Assembly (NCBI GenBank): GCA_023439835.1
Contig: JAEXUW010000009.1
Location: forward strand, 62,001-126,000
DNA from: Bacillota bacterium
GTDB taxonomy: Bacteria; Bacillota; Clostridia; Oscillospirales; Ruminococcaceae
Direction: 5' to 3'
Length of the DNA: 64,000 nt
The notes below the pieces were generated by a model. The model was not told the origin of the DNA. It worked only from the letters and a program-made list of their open reading frames with translations, and did no database searches. The position numbers were made by a program, and so were the translations under genes. Positions 50,776-60,001 of the stretch are shown one piece after another; positions within the stretch are counted from its first letter, which is position 1; the number at the start of each line of letters is the position of its first letter.

Positions 50776-51848
50776 TATTTCTCCTGTTTCAAAAACGGGC
50801 GGATATAATCCGCAAACTGTTTTTTTGTTATTTCAGGCTCAAAATCCCTCAGACGCTCACGCTGAGCTTTAATTATCTCGCATCTTACCGAAAAATTTGA
50901 AATAGTTGTGTCAATCAGCTCGGCAATCAGAGGAAAGTCCTTTTCGCCGACAAGCACTCCCGAAGCGCCCATAGTGTATGGAAGCGCACACGCCGAATAT
51001 GCGATTACCGGAACATCATATATCATAGCCTCAACGACCGGAACGCAAAAACCCTCATGCTCGCTCATACAAAGGAAAACGTCTGCGGTTTTATAATATG
51101 CGACTATTTCGCTGAAATTAACATGCCCTGAAAAATAGACGTTTTGTATGCCGTTGTCGCTTATATATTTTTCAAGCGCCGAACAATAGCTTTCAAATCC
51201 GCCTGAAGAGCCGACCAGAAACAATCGGCTTTTCGGATTGATATATTTGTTGTAAATATGAAATGAGGCGATAATATCCTCATGCTTTTTATTCGGGGCA
51301 ATTCGCCCGACAAAAAGCACATTGACAATGCCACAGTCATCATATTTATCAAGTATCTCCTCATCAGCGGGGGTGTTTCTGTACTCCTCCATATTTAGTA
51401 TTATTGGAAGAGTAACAGTGTTTTTAAAACCAAGAGCCTCAAGCTCAATTCTGTTGAATTCTGAATCCGCCATTGAGAAGTCAATTATACCCGAAAGTAG
51501 TTTTAGCTGTTGTCTTCCCGCTGAGCAGTAGTTAAAATGGTTCTCGCTGTCTTTGAAGAAATGAGCTGGCGTTATATTATGATAGACCATAAGTCGCTTT
51601 GAAAAAGGTGTGCTGATAACATAGTCTGTCAGCTCACTTCCTATTGACATATGATAAAGCGCAATATCACCGTTTTTGAACTTATACTTTGAAAAAGTGG
51701 TAACAAGGTGGCGCACCCTGTCGGTTGCGTTTAGTGTGACAATTAGATTTTCACAGCCAAGCGAGGTCAAAACCTGTGACATTGCTACTATATCATTAGA
51801 AACCGCATCCCCGTAAGATAAAGCAGGGGAAAATTGAATTATCCGCAT
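50775..51848 (-). CDS. GT4-family glycosyltransferase
   Basis: 357 residues from ATG 51848, which has AAAGGAG upstream; the longer frame runs into the methyltransferase gene. GT4 features are YGDAVSNDI near the start, NVLFVGRIAPNKKHED, and EHEGFCVPVVEAM (EX7E). It probably elongates the same polymer as its partner at 49597. It starts 16 bp after the methyltransferase stop. Confidence 0.9.
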   Translation of the reverse strand: MRIIQFSPALSYGDAVSNDIVAMSQVLTSLGCENLIVTLNATDRVRHLVTTFSKYKFKNGDIALYHMSIGSELTDYVISTPFSKRLMVYHNITPAHFFKDSENHFNYCSAGRQQLKLLSGIIDFSMADSEFNRIELEALGFKNTVTLPIILNMEEYRNTPADEEILDKYDDCGIVNVLFVGRIAPNKKHEDIIASFHIYNKYINPKSRLFLVGSSGGFESYCSALEKYISDNGIQNVYFSGHVNFSEIVAYYKTADVFLCMSEHEGFCVPVVEAMIYDVPVIAYSACALPYTMGASGVLVGEKDFPLIAELIDTTISNFSVRCEIIKAQRERLRDFEPEITKKQFADYIRPFLKQEK

Positions 51849-51864
51849 ACTTGCTCCTTTACGT

Positions 51865-53040
51865 CTATTTTCTGGCGATAACCGCATATTCACGGCAACC
51901 AAAAAGAAGGTGATTTATCATACCGATTGACTTGTCAGCCTCGGGATATCCGCTTAAAGTCGGAAGTCTAAAGCTTTCATCTGTCGGTGAAAAATATTTG
52001 ATTTCAATATCTTCAAAGCCGGCATTTTTCAAAAAAAACCTTACTGTTTCCGGATGAACAGGCGTTGAATGTGTCGGGTCAAGATACATACACTCAGCAT
52101 AAATCATCAGGCATTGCGGATTAAGCGTTTCAAGAACCATACAAGCCCCCGGAACAAGCTTTTCATAAGCTGATTCAATCAAGCTGATTAAGACGTCTGT
52201 ATTCATATGCTCTATCACCTGTGCAGCAAAAATTCCGTCAACGCTTTCATCTGAAAGCCCTTTAAGGTAATCCACACCGTTCCCTAACATAACATTAAGA
52301 CCGTTGTCAAGGCAATGCTCAATATTCTTTTTAACAAGGTCTATGCCGAAGCCCCCGACACCGCTTTCCTTCAAAAGCGTGAGAAACTCCCCCCTGCCAC
52401 AGCCTATGTCGATAACATTTTTACGCCCCTTGAAGTATTCAACATATTGCTTCTGACGCTCTTTAATATCCTCAAAGCTCCCCCTGTATGCTTCCTCAAA
52501 ATTGTTATAGTCATAGCAGAGCTTTTCGGAAAATCCGTTATTTGCATCCTTGTTTTTGGCAAACTCAAGTCGCTCTAATCGGCTGACAAGCTCATTTTGA
52601 ACGGTGTACATATTATCAAGCTTTTTTGAGAGTTCATTTTTTTCAAGCTCAAGGGCTTTGCAGTAATCACGAAGGTCATTTAAACTTCTCACAGCATTGG
52701 CATTAAAAATAACCTGCTGGTCGGTTACATGCTTCATGTAAAAATATAAAAGCTTTCGTACTGTTTTCTTTATTGTAGTTTTAATAAATGAAAGTGGAAC
52801 ATGCCCATTTTTAATCGGCCACCAATACTTCACGAAATAAGTTAGGTTTGCCTGATAAAGATTTTCATCAAGCCTTTGGCTAACCGGTTGGTGATTGCTA
52901 GGCGAGCTGATTTTCACACCCTGTTTTAGATTTTTCAGCTCGTCAACATCATGCCCGCGGGTTTTAATATTCTCACGTATCTGACGCATAATGTCGGTAA
53001 TATCTATATTTTTCACGTTAAACACAATGTTGTTTTTCAT
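51865..53040 (-). CDS. SAM-dependent methyltransferase with N-terminal coiled coil (possible chain-terminating enzyme)
   Basis: 391 residues. Residues 115-163 form a predicted coiled coil (ALELEKNELSKKLDNM and onward), and the class I SAM domain begins with VIDIGCGRGEF (209-219), followed by VIEHM and ETLNPQ. The enzyme lies directly downstream of a Wzt-like ATPase. In the E. coli O9a system, a methyltransferase/kinase with a coiled coil (WbdD) caps the chain and sets its length. By analogy this protein may cap the polymer and act as a ruler; no kinase domain is visible. Confidence 0.78.
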   Translation of the reverse strand: MKNNIVFNVKNIDITDIMRQIRENIKTRGHDVDELKNLKQGVKISSPSNHQPVSQRLDENLYQANLTYFVKYWWPIKNGHVPLSFIKTTIKKTVRKLLYFYMKHVTDQQVIFNANAVRSLNDLRDYCKALELEKNELSKKLDNMYTVQNELVSRLERLEFAKNKDANNGFSEKLCYDYNNFEEAYRGSFEDIKERQKQYVEYFKGRKNVIDIGCGRGEFLTLLKESGVGGFGIDLVKKNIEHCLDNGLNVMLGNGVDYLKGLSDESVDGIFAAQVIEHMNTDVLISLIESAYEKLVPGACMVLETLNPQCLMIYAECMYLDPTHSTPVHPETVRFFLKNAGFEDIEIKYFSPTDESFRLPTLSGYPEADKSIGMINHLLFGCREYAVIARK

Positions 53041-53049
53041 ATCTTCTCC

Positions 53050-54264
53050 TTAACTAAAATTCCATTTGTGTGAAAGTCTAACTCGTCCCACATCGGAAAT
53101 TTTTGAATTAACGGTAAATTCAAGTCGCCCCAGCTGATAATCAAAGGGCACCCCATCACGGTCATGACTGGCTATATCAACACGATACCGCCCAGGAATT
53201 AACCCCAGTCTGTCAATATTCACAGTCACCAGCTTACTGTCCGTCGGTACTTCAAGCTTCTCAATAAATGTGTTTGTCCCATAGAGCTGAGTATTGTCGG
53301 CTGAAAATATTCCTATTCCAAATCCAATGTCATTGACCTTTTGATTTTTCTTGAATTTTAGTCTTATCACCGCACCGTCCTCAGTATCAAAGGAAGTGCA
53401 GGGCTTTCCGTTCATATTCAAAATAACAGCGTCTGTGAATTCAACGCTTAAATTTCCCCAGCGGTTTTTATCACTTGCTTCATACGGCGACTCTTCAGAA
53501 CTCTCCTGCACTTTGCTTTCTTTTGAAAAAACCTTGTCATAATAATCGTTGACAACCTCTTTAGGATTTCCGTCCTTGATAATTTTCCCACCGTCAAGCC
53601 AGATAATTCGACCGCAAATTCTTTCAATGGAGGAAAGGTCGTGGCTGACTATTACAATGGTAATACCTTTGCCTTTAAAATCAAGTATTCTGTCAAAGCA
53701 CTTTTTTTGAAATGATGCATCCCCCACAGCAAGAATTTCATCAATCAAAAGTATATCGGGATTAACGTGAATAGCAACAGAAAACGCCAGCCTCATATAC
53801 ATTCCCGACGAATATGTTCTGACGGGGTTGTCGATAAATGCCGAAAGCTCTGAAAACTCAATAATAGGCTCGACAATTTTTTCTATCTCACTTCTTTTCA
53901 GTCCAAATATTGAAGCGTTTGTATAAATGTTCTCTCGTCCCGAAAAATCGGGGTGAAAGCCCGCGCCAAGCTCAAGCAGGCTTGAAACCTTGCCGTTTAC
54001 TTCAATTTCGCCCTTCTCAGGGTACAGAATTTTTGAAAAGCATTTTAAAAGTGTGCTTTTCCCACAGCCGTTTGCGCCGATAAGCCCGACCTGCTCACCT
54101 TTTTTGATTTCAATATTGACATCTTTGAGAGCTTCAAAATCAGTCCAGCTTTTCCTGACATTTTTCAAAACCCTGTCTTTTAGTGTATTAGGCTTGTCGT
54201 GGTATATTTTAAAGCGCTTTGTCACGTTTTTCGCAGAAAGTGCAATCTCATTTTTGTTTATCAT
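53050..54264 (-). CDS. wzt: Polysaccharide ABC exporter ATP-binding protein with C-terminal Wzt-like carbohydrate-binding domain
   Basis: 404 residues. The ATPase (1-245) has Walker A GANGCGKST (63-71), signature SSGMYMRLAF and Walker B DILLIDEIL. A beta-rich C-terminal domain (about 265-400, with FGIGIFSADNTQLYGTNT) resembles Wzt_C, which in O9a recognises the modified non-reducing end of the chain. Its presence argues that a finished, capped polymer is exported. It overlaps wzm by 4 bp (ATGA). Confidence 0.9.
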   Translation of the reverse strand: MINKNEIALSAKNVTKRFKIYHDKPNTLKDRVLKNVRKSWTDFEALKDVNIEIKKGEQVGLIGANGCGKSTLLKCFSKILYPEKGEIEVNGKVSSLLELGAGFHPDFSGRENIYTNASIFGLKRSEIEKIVEPIIEFSELSAFIDNPVRTYSSGMYMRLAFSVAIHVNPDILLIDEILAVGDASFQKKCFDRILDFKGKGITIVIVSHDLSSIERICGRIIWLDGGKIIKDGNPKEVVNDYYDKVFSKESKVQESSEESPYEASDKNRWGNLSVEFTDAVILNMNGKPCTSFDTEDGAVIRLKFKKNQKVNDIGFGIGIFSADNTQLYGTNTFIEKLEVPTDSKLVTVNIDRLGLIPGRYRVDIASHDRDGVPFDYQLGRLEFTVNSKISDVGRVRLSHKWNFS

Positions 54265-55037
54265 ATTTCCTCCGCAAAAAACCGCTGAAGTTTTGTGAAT
54301 ACAAAAAGCCCGATGAAAAACAGAATTACCGAAACTGACGTTGTTATTAAAAGTCCTTCAAAATCGGGAAGTCTTTTATCCAAAAGCACATCACGGTATG
54401 CTGTTAAAAACTGTGTCATCGGATTTAACATAAATATTTTTTGTGCATTTTCAGGGAACACATTAATGCTGAATACAACAGGTGTAAGATAAAACCATGT
54501 CATGGTCAGAATGTTAACAATATGCTCAAGGTCACGAAAGAACACATAAAAGGCTGACAGCATGAACGCCAGTCCCGTCACAAATAGAAACTGAATTAGC
54601 ATTATAGCAGGAAGAAGAATAATAAACGGGGAAAAATAAATTTTTGTGGCAATTAGTGCGACGATGGTTATAACAAGGCCGAAAAGATAATTTATCAGTC
54701 CTGTTGCCGAAACTGACAAAGGGATAATCAGACGCGGAAAGTATATTTTTTTTACAAGATTTCCGCTTGAAACAATACAGCCTGTTGCTATCGACATGGT
54801 TGAGGAAAAATAAATCCACGGCAAAAGCCCGATAAAAACATACATTGGATAGTTTTCCTCAGGGACCTTTAGTAGCTTTGGAAATACAATCGAATAAATC
54901 ACAAGCTGTAAAAGCGGATTTAAAAACGTCCACAAAAAGCCGAGAAACGACCCTCTGTAACGTGAGCGAAGGTCTTTTCTCACTGTGGAATATAGCATTT
55001 CACGATATGAAAAGGCTTCTATTAGCTGTTTTATCAT
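54261..55037 (-). CDS. wzm: Polysaccharide ABC exporter membrane protein
   Basis: 258 residues with six membrane segments of the ABC-2 family. The N-terminal DLRSRYRGSFLGFLWTFLNPL is typical of Wzm/TagG permeases. Together with the Wzt-like ATPase it should export the undecaprenyl-linked polysaccharide. It starts 6 bp after the rmd-like gene. A TagG (teichoic acid) role is the alternative, but the GDP-sugar context points elsewhere. Confidence 0.92.
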   Translation of the reverse strand: MIKQLIEAFSYREMLYSTVRKDLRSRYRGSFLGFLWTFLNPLLQLVIYSIVFPKLLKVPEENYPMYVFIGLLPWIYFSSTMSIATGCIVSSGNLVKKIYFPRLIIPLSVSATGLINYLFGLVITIVALIATKIYFSPFIILLPAIMLIQFLFVTGLAFMLSAFYVFFRDLEHIVNILTMTWFYLTPVVFSINVFPENAQKIFMLNPMTQFLTAYRDVLLDKRLPDFEGLLITTSVSVILFFIGLFVFTKLQRFFAEEI

Positions 55038-55043
55038 CTTCTG

Positions 55044-55988
55044 TTAATTCACCCTTTTTCGCCAGTAGTATAGCGTGTCCCTAAGCGTTTGCCTAAGCTC
55101 GTATTCATGTGAATACCCCGTATCTTTTATTAGCTTTGAAATATCCCCATAATACTCCGGAATATCAATCGGGCGAAGCTTTGACTTGTCGGTTATTATC
55201 TCTGCTTTTACTCCGCTTAGCTTTATTAGCTCGTCTAGAATTCCCTTTACTTCACAAACTGTTGTGCCGCCGACGTTATAGACTTCACCCGAAAAGCCTT
55301 TTTCCATTAAGAGTATATAAGCTTTCACCACATCCCTGACATCTGTAAAATCCCGTACCGCTTTGAGATTGCCGACACTTATAATCGGTTCTTTTAACCC
55401 CTTTTCAATTTCAACAAGCTGTTTTGTGAAATCAGAAACGACAAAGCCTTCATTTTGAAGTGGCCCGATATGATTAAACGCACGCACGCACACAACATCT
55501 ATCAAATGAGCCTGTTTATACATCAAGCAAAGCCTTTCGGCAGTGAGCTTGCTAAGAGCATAGATGTTTTGAGGCTGCATCTCACAGCTTTCGCTAATCG
55601 GCAGGCACTCTGGAATAATCCCTCCGTATTGCTCACCTGAGCCTATAAAAAGAAGTCGCCCTTTTGATTTTTGGCTCTTCATAGCCTCCAGAATATTAAG
55701 CGTTCCGCCGACATTAACCTCAAAGGTTTTTTGAGGAAGCTTCCATGAAAGTGCGGCAGAGCTTTGAGCCGCTAGATGATAAATAAAATGTGGCTTAACC
55801 CTATCTATGACAGATATTGTGCTATTATAGTCAGTTATATCAAGCTCAAGATACTCAACGCCAAAAAGCTCAGCGGCATTTTCGCCTTTGAGCTTCGTCG
55901 CAAATACGTCAAGCCCTGTATTCTGCGAAAGCCTTTCAATAAGATGATGCCCTGCGAAGCCACCTCCGCCTATTACAAGCGCCCTCAT
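55044..55988 (-). CDS. rmd: NAD-dependent reductase, probable GDP-4-keto-6-deoxy-D-mannose reductase
   Basis: 314-residue extended SDR with the NAD(P)-binding GGGGFAGHHL near the N-terminus, catalytic YALSK, and the family-typical FNHIGPLQNEGFVVSDFTKQL. It directly follows gmd (4-bp overlap). Rmd makes GDP-D-rhamnose from Gmd's product. Fcl (GDP-L-fucose synthase) is the alternative but has a distinct, longer C-terminal pattern. The assignment to Rmd is by sequence feel and context. Confidence 0.8.
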   Translation of the reverse strand: MRALVIGGGGFAGHHLIERLSQNTGLDVFATKLKGENAAELFGVEYLELDITDYNSTISVIDRVKPHFIYHLAAQSSAALSWKLPQKTFEVNVGGTLNILEAMKSQKSKGRLLFIGSGEQYGGIIPECLPISESCEMQPQNIYALSKLTAERLCLMYKQAHLIDVVCVRAFNHIGPLQNEGFVVSDFTKQLVEIEKGLKEPIISVGNLKAVRDFTDVRDVVKAYILLMEKGFSGEVYNVGGTTVCEVKGILDELIKLSGVKAEIITDKSKLRPIDIPEYYGDISKLIKDTGYSHEYELRQTLRDTLYYWRKRVN

Positions 55989-56953
55989 TTGATTTTCCTC
56001 GAAACAAGCTCTAAATCAGACTCAACCATCATTTCAATCAGCTGGCGGAAGGTTATTTTAGGCTCCCACCCCAGCTGCTTTCTTGCTTTGTCGGGACAGC
56101 CTAGAAGAACCTCAACCTCAGCCGGTCTGAAAAACCTTGGGTCAACCTTTACATAATCCTCATATTTTAGGTCTAGCGCCGAAAAGGCAACCTCACACAT
56201 TTCCCTGATTGTGTGAGTTTCACCTGTGGCGATAACATAGTCATCAGGCGTATCCTGATTCAGCATCATCCACATCGCTCTGACATAATCACCGGCAAAG
56301 CCCCAGTCACGCTTAGCCTCAAGATTCCCGAGAGAAACGTCCTTTTGAAGCCCGAGCTTGATTCTCGCCGCCGCATGAGTAACCTTTCTTGTAACAAATT
56401 CAAGCCCTCTGCGGGGACTTTCGTGATTAAATAATATCCCTGAACAGGCGTACATATCATAGCTTTCACGATAGTTTATTGTTATCCAGTGACCGTAAAG
56501 CTTAGCACATGCATACGGGCTTCTCGGATAAAACGGTGTGGTTTCACGCTGCGGCATTTCCTGAACCTTTCCGAACATTTCTGAGGTTGAAGCCTGATAA
56601 AAGCGTGTGTCCGGCTTAACCGTCCGTATCGCCTCAAGCATGTTGGTAACGCCGATTCCGTCAACCTCGGATGTGAGAATCGGCTGCTCCCACGCTGCCT
56701 GAACAAAGGATTGTGCAGCTAGATTATAAACCTCGTCCGGCTTGGCTTTACTGACAGCGCTAATAAGTGAAGGAAGGTCGGTCATATCTGCTGACAGAAA
56801 TTCAATTTCGCCGACAAGATGCTTGCTGTTTCCATAGTGGAGTCCGCTTGTGCGACGCTTCAAGCCATATACCTTATACCCCTTGTCAAGAAGAAGCTCC
56901 GCAAGATATGAGCCGTCCTGCCCTGTGATTCCTGTTATAATAGCACTTTTCAT
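55985..56953 (-). CDS. gmd: GDP-mannose 4,6-dehydratase
   Basis: 322 residues. NADP-binding GITGQDGSYLAELL is at the N-terminus, STSEMFG in the middle, and the catalytic YACAK lies in YPRSPYACAKLYGHW. FNHESPRRGLEFVTRKV is a strong Gmd signature. It converts GDP-D-mannose to GDP-4-keto-6-deoxy-D-mannose. It is between manC (17-bp gap) and the rmd-like gene. Confidence 0.96.
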   Translation of the reverse strand: MKSAIITGITGQDGSYLAELLLDKGYKVYGLKRRTSGLHYGNSKHLVGEIEFLSADMTDLPSLISAVSKAKPDEVYNLAAQSFVQAAWEQPILTSEVDGIGVTNMLEAIRTVKPDTRFYQASTSEMFGKVQEMPQRETTPFYPRSPYACAKLYGHWITINYRESYDMYACSGILFNHESPRRGLEFVTRKVTHAAARIKLGLQKDVSLGNLEAKRDWGFAGDYVRAMWMMLNQDTPDDYVIATGETHTIREMCEVAFSALDLKYEDYVKVDPRFFRPAEVEVLLGCPDKARKQLGWEPKITFRQLIEMMVESDLELVSRKIK

Positions 56954-56970
56954 TTTAATTTCCCCTTATA

Positions 56971-58044
56971 TTAAAGATAATTATCCATATGCCTTGATTT
57001 AAGCTCATCAACAAGCTTTCCAACATCCTGAGCACGGCTTTTGTCGCATACCAAAAGTGCGTCATTTGTGCTGACTATGATAAGATTGTTGACACCGTTT
57101 GTTGTTACAAGCTGACGCTCACTGTAAATTATACTGTCAGAGGTGTTTATAAGAATATTCTCAGAGCTTCTGACGATATTTTTATTGCTGTCAGGCGGGA
57201 ACAATGCACCTAGTGAATCCCAGCTTCCGACGTCGTTCCAGCCAAAGTCACCGGGTATGACCACAACGTCGCCTGAACGCTCCATTATTCCATAGTCAAT
57301 TGAAATCTTTTGAAGCGTGGGGAAAATACTATCAAGCAGTATTTTTTCATCTTTTGTTCCGATACTGTCATACCAAAGGGACAGCTTGCTGAAAATCCGC
57401 GGTAGGTATCTTTCAAAGGCACTTAGAATTGATGAGATTTTCCATATGAAAATACCGCTGTTCCACAGATATTGCCCCGAATCTACATAGCTTTTTGCGA
57501 TATCATAAGACGGCTTTTCACAAAATTCCTCGACTGAAAAAAAACCGCTGTCGTCAGTTTTTTCGCCGATGTTTATATAGCCATAGCCTGTTGACGGAAA
57601 AGTCGGTTTTATTCCGATGGTGACAAGTGATGAACTTCTTTTTGCAAAATCACAAGCAAGAGACAACACTCGCAGAAACTCATCCTCGTTTGAAATATGC
57701 TGGTCAGAGGGGAACACGCACATCACGCCGTCGCCGTATTTCTTTTTAAGCCACAAAGCCGATAAAAGAATTGACGGCGCTGTATTTCGTCCACAGGGCT
57801 CGGCAATTATGTTCTCTTTGGGCACATCGTCTGTGAGAACCTTTTCAACGCTTTCTTTTTGTGACCTTGAAGTAACGATAAAAGATTGTTTTGGCAATAT
57901 CAAGCTTTTGCAGCGCATTATTGTTTCATTTATCATTACGTCGTTTCCGCTGATATTCAAAAGCTGCTTGGGGGAGCTTTGCCTGGACAGTGGCCAGAAG
58001 CGTGTTCCACTGCCTCCTGCTAAAATTACAGAATAACACTCCAT
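56971..58044 (-). CDS. manC: Mannose-1-phosphate guanylyltransferase
   Basis: 357 residues from ATG 58044 (GGAG upstream; the GTG three bases earlier is less likely). The pyrophosphorylase signature GGSGTRFWPLSR is near the N-terminus, with FPSDQHI and EEFCEKP later. It makes GDP-mannose. It lacks the C-terminal cupin isomerase domain of bifunctional ManC/AlgA, so it is the short GMP type. It heads the minus-strand polysaccharide operon. No phosphomannomutase is nearby. Confidence 0.93.
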   Translation of the reverse strand: MECYSVILAGGSGTRFWPLSRQSSPKQLLNISGNDVMINETIMRCKSLILPKQSFIVTSRSQKESVEKVLTDDVPKENIIAEPCGRNTAPSILLSALWLKKKYGDGVMCVFPSDQHISNEDEFLRVLSLACDFAKRSSSLVTIGIKPTFPSTGYGYINIGEKTDDSGFFSVEEFCEKPSYDIAKSYVDSGQYLWNSGIFIWKISSILSAFERYLPRIFSKLSLWYDSIGTKDEKILLDSIFPTLQKISIDYGIMERSGDVVVIPGDFGWNDVGSWDSLGALFPPDSNKNIVRSSENILINTSDSIIYSERQLVTTNGVNNLIIVSTNDALLVCDKSRAQDVGKLVDELKSRHMDNYL

Positions 58045-58158
58045 CACTTTTTCTCCTTGTTTTTGTATATCTCTTTTGAAATTTCCTCAATATGTATATT
58101 ATACGGAATAATATCTGCCTTTTATACAATACTAAAAATATTGAAAGCAGGGTGAAGA

Positions 58159-59436
58159 ATGAATAAACTAAAAAAAAGTCTGGTTGCAAGGGTTTGCAGG
58201 CTGGGTGAATTTTTCAAGCCTGTCCTTATAAAAATCCTTCCAAAAAGCTATCTTAGAAATATAAAAAAGAAAATGATAGAAAGTGCAATCAACGAAAATT
58301 CAGCGGAAAACCGCGTGCCCTTTGACAGACACGCTTTCCCCGCCGGCGTGAATTTAATCGGCTATATTCGCTCACAAATGGGGCTTGGGGAAGGCTGTCG
58401 GCTTATAGCGGGGGCACTAAACAAGACAAAAATACCCTTTGGAATTATCGACACTAAGGTCGGCAACCCATTTAATCACAACGAAAGAGCTTTTGAGCAT
58501 AAGACGATTGAAGCGCCTAAATATGCTGTAAATATCTTTCATATAAACCCCGAGCAACTTTATCACCTTCAGCTTACTCTTCCGCAAAGCACATGGGACA
58601 GGCATTATAATATCGGCTTGTGGCTTTGGGAGCTTGATGAAATCCCCACTGAGTGGGAGAAAGCATTTTCACTAATTGACGAAGTATGGACGCCATCGAA
58701 TTTTTGTGCAGAAGCATTCAGAAAAAAATCGCCGGTTCCTGTTCATGTGATACCTTACGGTCTTGAGGCACATGCCGATGCAACCATTAAGCGTGATTAC
58801 TTTAAGCTTCCCGACGGGTTTTTTTTGTATCTTATAATGTTTGATACAAACTCAACCATAGAAAGAAAAAATCCTCTGGGTGCTATCTCTGCATATAAAA
58901 AGGCCTTTCGTAAAAGTGGAGCGGACACTGGCATTGTCATAAAAATAAACAATCCCACCGACGAGGCTATAAAGCTGATTAAAAGCGAGCTTGACGGATA
59001 TCAAAACGTATTTCTAATCGAAAAAACCTTGTCAAAGCCTGAGGTTCATTCGCTGATTTCGCTTTGTGATGTATTCGTTTCTCTTCACAGAAGTGAGGGC
59101 TTTGGTCTTGTCATTGCCGAAGCGATGCTGTTAAAAACTCCTGTAATTGCTACAAACTGGTCGGCAAATTCAGATTTTATGACAACACGCTCAGCCTGTT
59201 GTGTTGACAGTGAGCTTGTCGAAATAAAAACCGACCATGCTATGTATAAAACGGGGATGCGCTGGGCTGAGCCTGATATAACACAAGCCGCTGTTTTTAT
59301 GAAGCTTTTAAAAACGGATAAAGATTATCGAGAAGAGCTTTCAGAAAACGCATATAAATTTATCACTGAAAATTTCAGCGTGAAAAAATCAGCAAAGAAA
59401 ATTTCTGACAGAATAGAAGCGATTTTGAAAAAGTAA
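58159..59436 (+). CDS. GT4-like glycosyltransferase
   Basis: 425 residues. A basic N-terminal region (about 1-45, possibly membrane-associating) precedes a GT-B fold with SQMGLGEG, WLWELDEIPTEW, and HRSEGFGLVIAEAML (EX7E). It is transcribed divergently from manC with 114 bp between. It very likely belongs to the same polysaccharide pathway, perhaps as the initiating or adaptor enzyme. ATG 58159 follows AGGGTGA. Confidence 0.87.
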   Translation: MNKLKKSLVARVCRLGEFFKPVLIKILPKSYLRNIKKKMIESAINENSAENRVPFDRHAFPAGVNLIGYIRSQMGLGEGCRLIAGALNKTKIPFGIIDTKVGNPFNHNERAFEHKTIEAPKYAVNIFHINPEQLYHLQLTLPQSTWDRHYNIGLWLWELDEIPTEWEKAFSLIDEVWTPSNFCAEAFRKKSPVPVHVIPYGLEAHADATIKRDYFKLPDGFFLYLIMFDTNSTIERKNPLGAISAYKKAFRKSGADTGIVIKINNPTDEAIKLIKSELDGYQNVFLIEKTLSKPEVHSLISLCDVFVSLHRSEGFGLVIAEAMLLKTPVIATNWSANSDFMTTRSACCVDSELVEIKTDHAMYKTGMRWAEPDITQAAVFMKLLKTDKDYREELSENAYKFITENFSVKKSAKKISDRIEAILKK

Positions 59437-59521
59437 CCCTTGAGTATTTATATAATTTTGCTGGACAAATGAAATAATTGAATGTATAATGAATATGTAT
59501 AAACAAACGAGGGGGATTACC

Positions 59522-60001
59522 ATGGATTCTTTACTTGAATTATTAAAGCAAAACGCCCGTCTTTCAGACAAGGAGCTTGCCGTTATACTTGGAACAACAG
59601 AGGCGGAAGTGGCGACACAGATTAAGGAATACGAACATCAGGGCATTATCAAAGGGTATAGTGCTATTATAAATGAAGAACTCGCCTGCAAGGACACTGT
59701 CATCGCTTTTATTGAGCTTAAGGTTTCCCCACAGGCTAACTATGGCTATGACGATCTTGCAAAAACAGTCATGGGATATGATGAGGTCGAGGGGGTTTCT
59801 CTCATGTCGGGGGCTTATGACCTTGCCGTAACCGTAAAAGGAACATCACTTCGTCAAATCGCACAGTTTGTCGCTCAAAGACTGGCGACGATTGATGGAG
59901 TGCTTTCAACTGCCACGCATTTTGTTCTTCAGACCTATAAGGACAAGGGAATAGTGCTTTACGGCGATAAAGTTGATGAAAGGGGCTTTGTTTCCCCGTG
60001 A
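59522..60001 (+). CDS. Lrp/AsnC family transcriptional regulator
   Basis: 159 residues from ATG 59522 (GAGGGGG upstream). An N-terminal helix-turn-helix (LLKQNARLSDKELAVILGTTEAEV) leads into the RAM ligand-binding domain with SGAYDLAVTVKG. Its stop overlaps the start of the aminotransferase (TGATG). Lrp-aminotransferase pairs are common in Firmicutes, and the regulator probably senses an amino acid linked to the enzyme. Confidence 0.92.
   Translation: MDSLLELLKQNARLSDKELAVILGTTEAEVATQIKEYEHQGIIKGYSAIINEELACKDTVIAFIELKVSPQANYGYDDLAKTVMGYDEVEGVSLMSGAYDLAVTVKGTSLRQIAQFVAQRLATIDGVLSTATHFVLQTYKDKGIVLYGDKVDERGFVSP

Noticed and set aside
49597..59436. Teichoic acid (TagGH) export locus
   Set aside because: There are no Tar/Tag polymerase genes, and GDP-sugar enzymes plus a Wzt_C-like domain fit an O-antigen-type pathway better.
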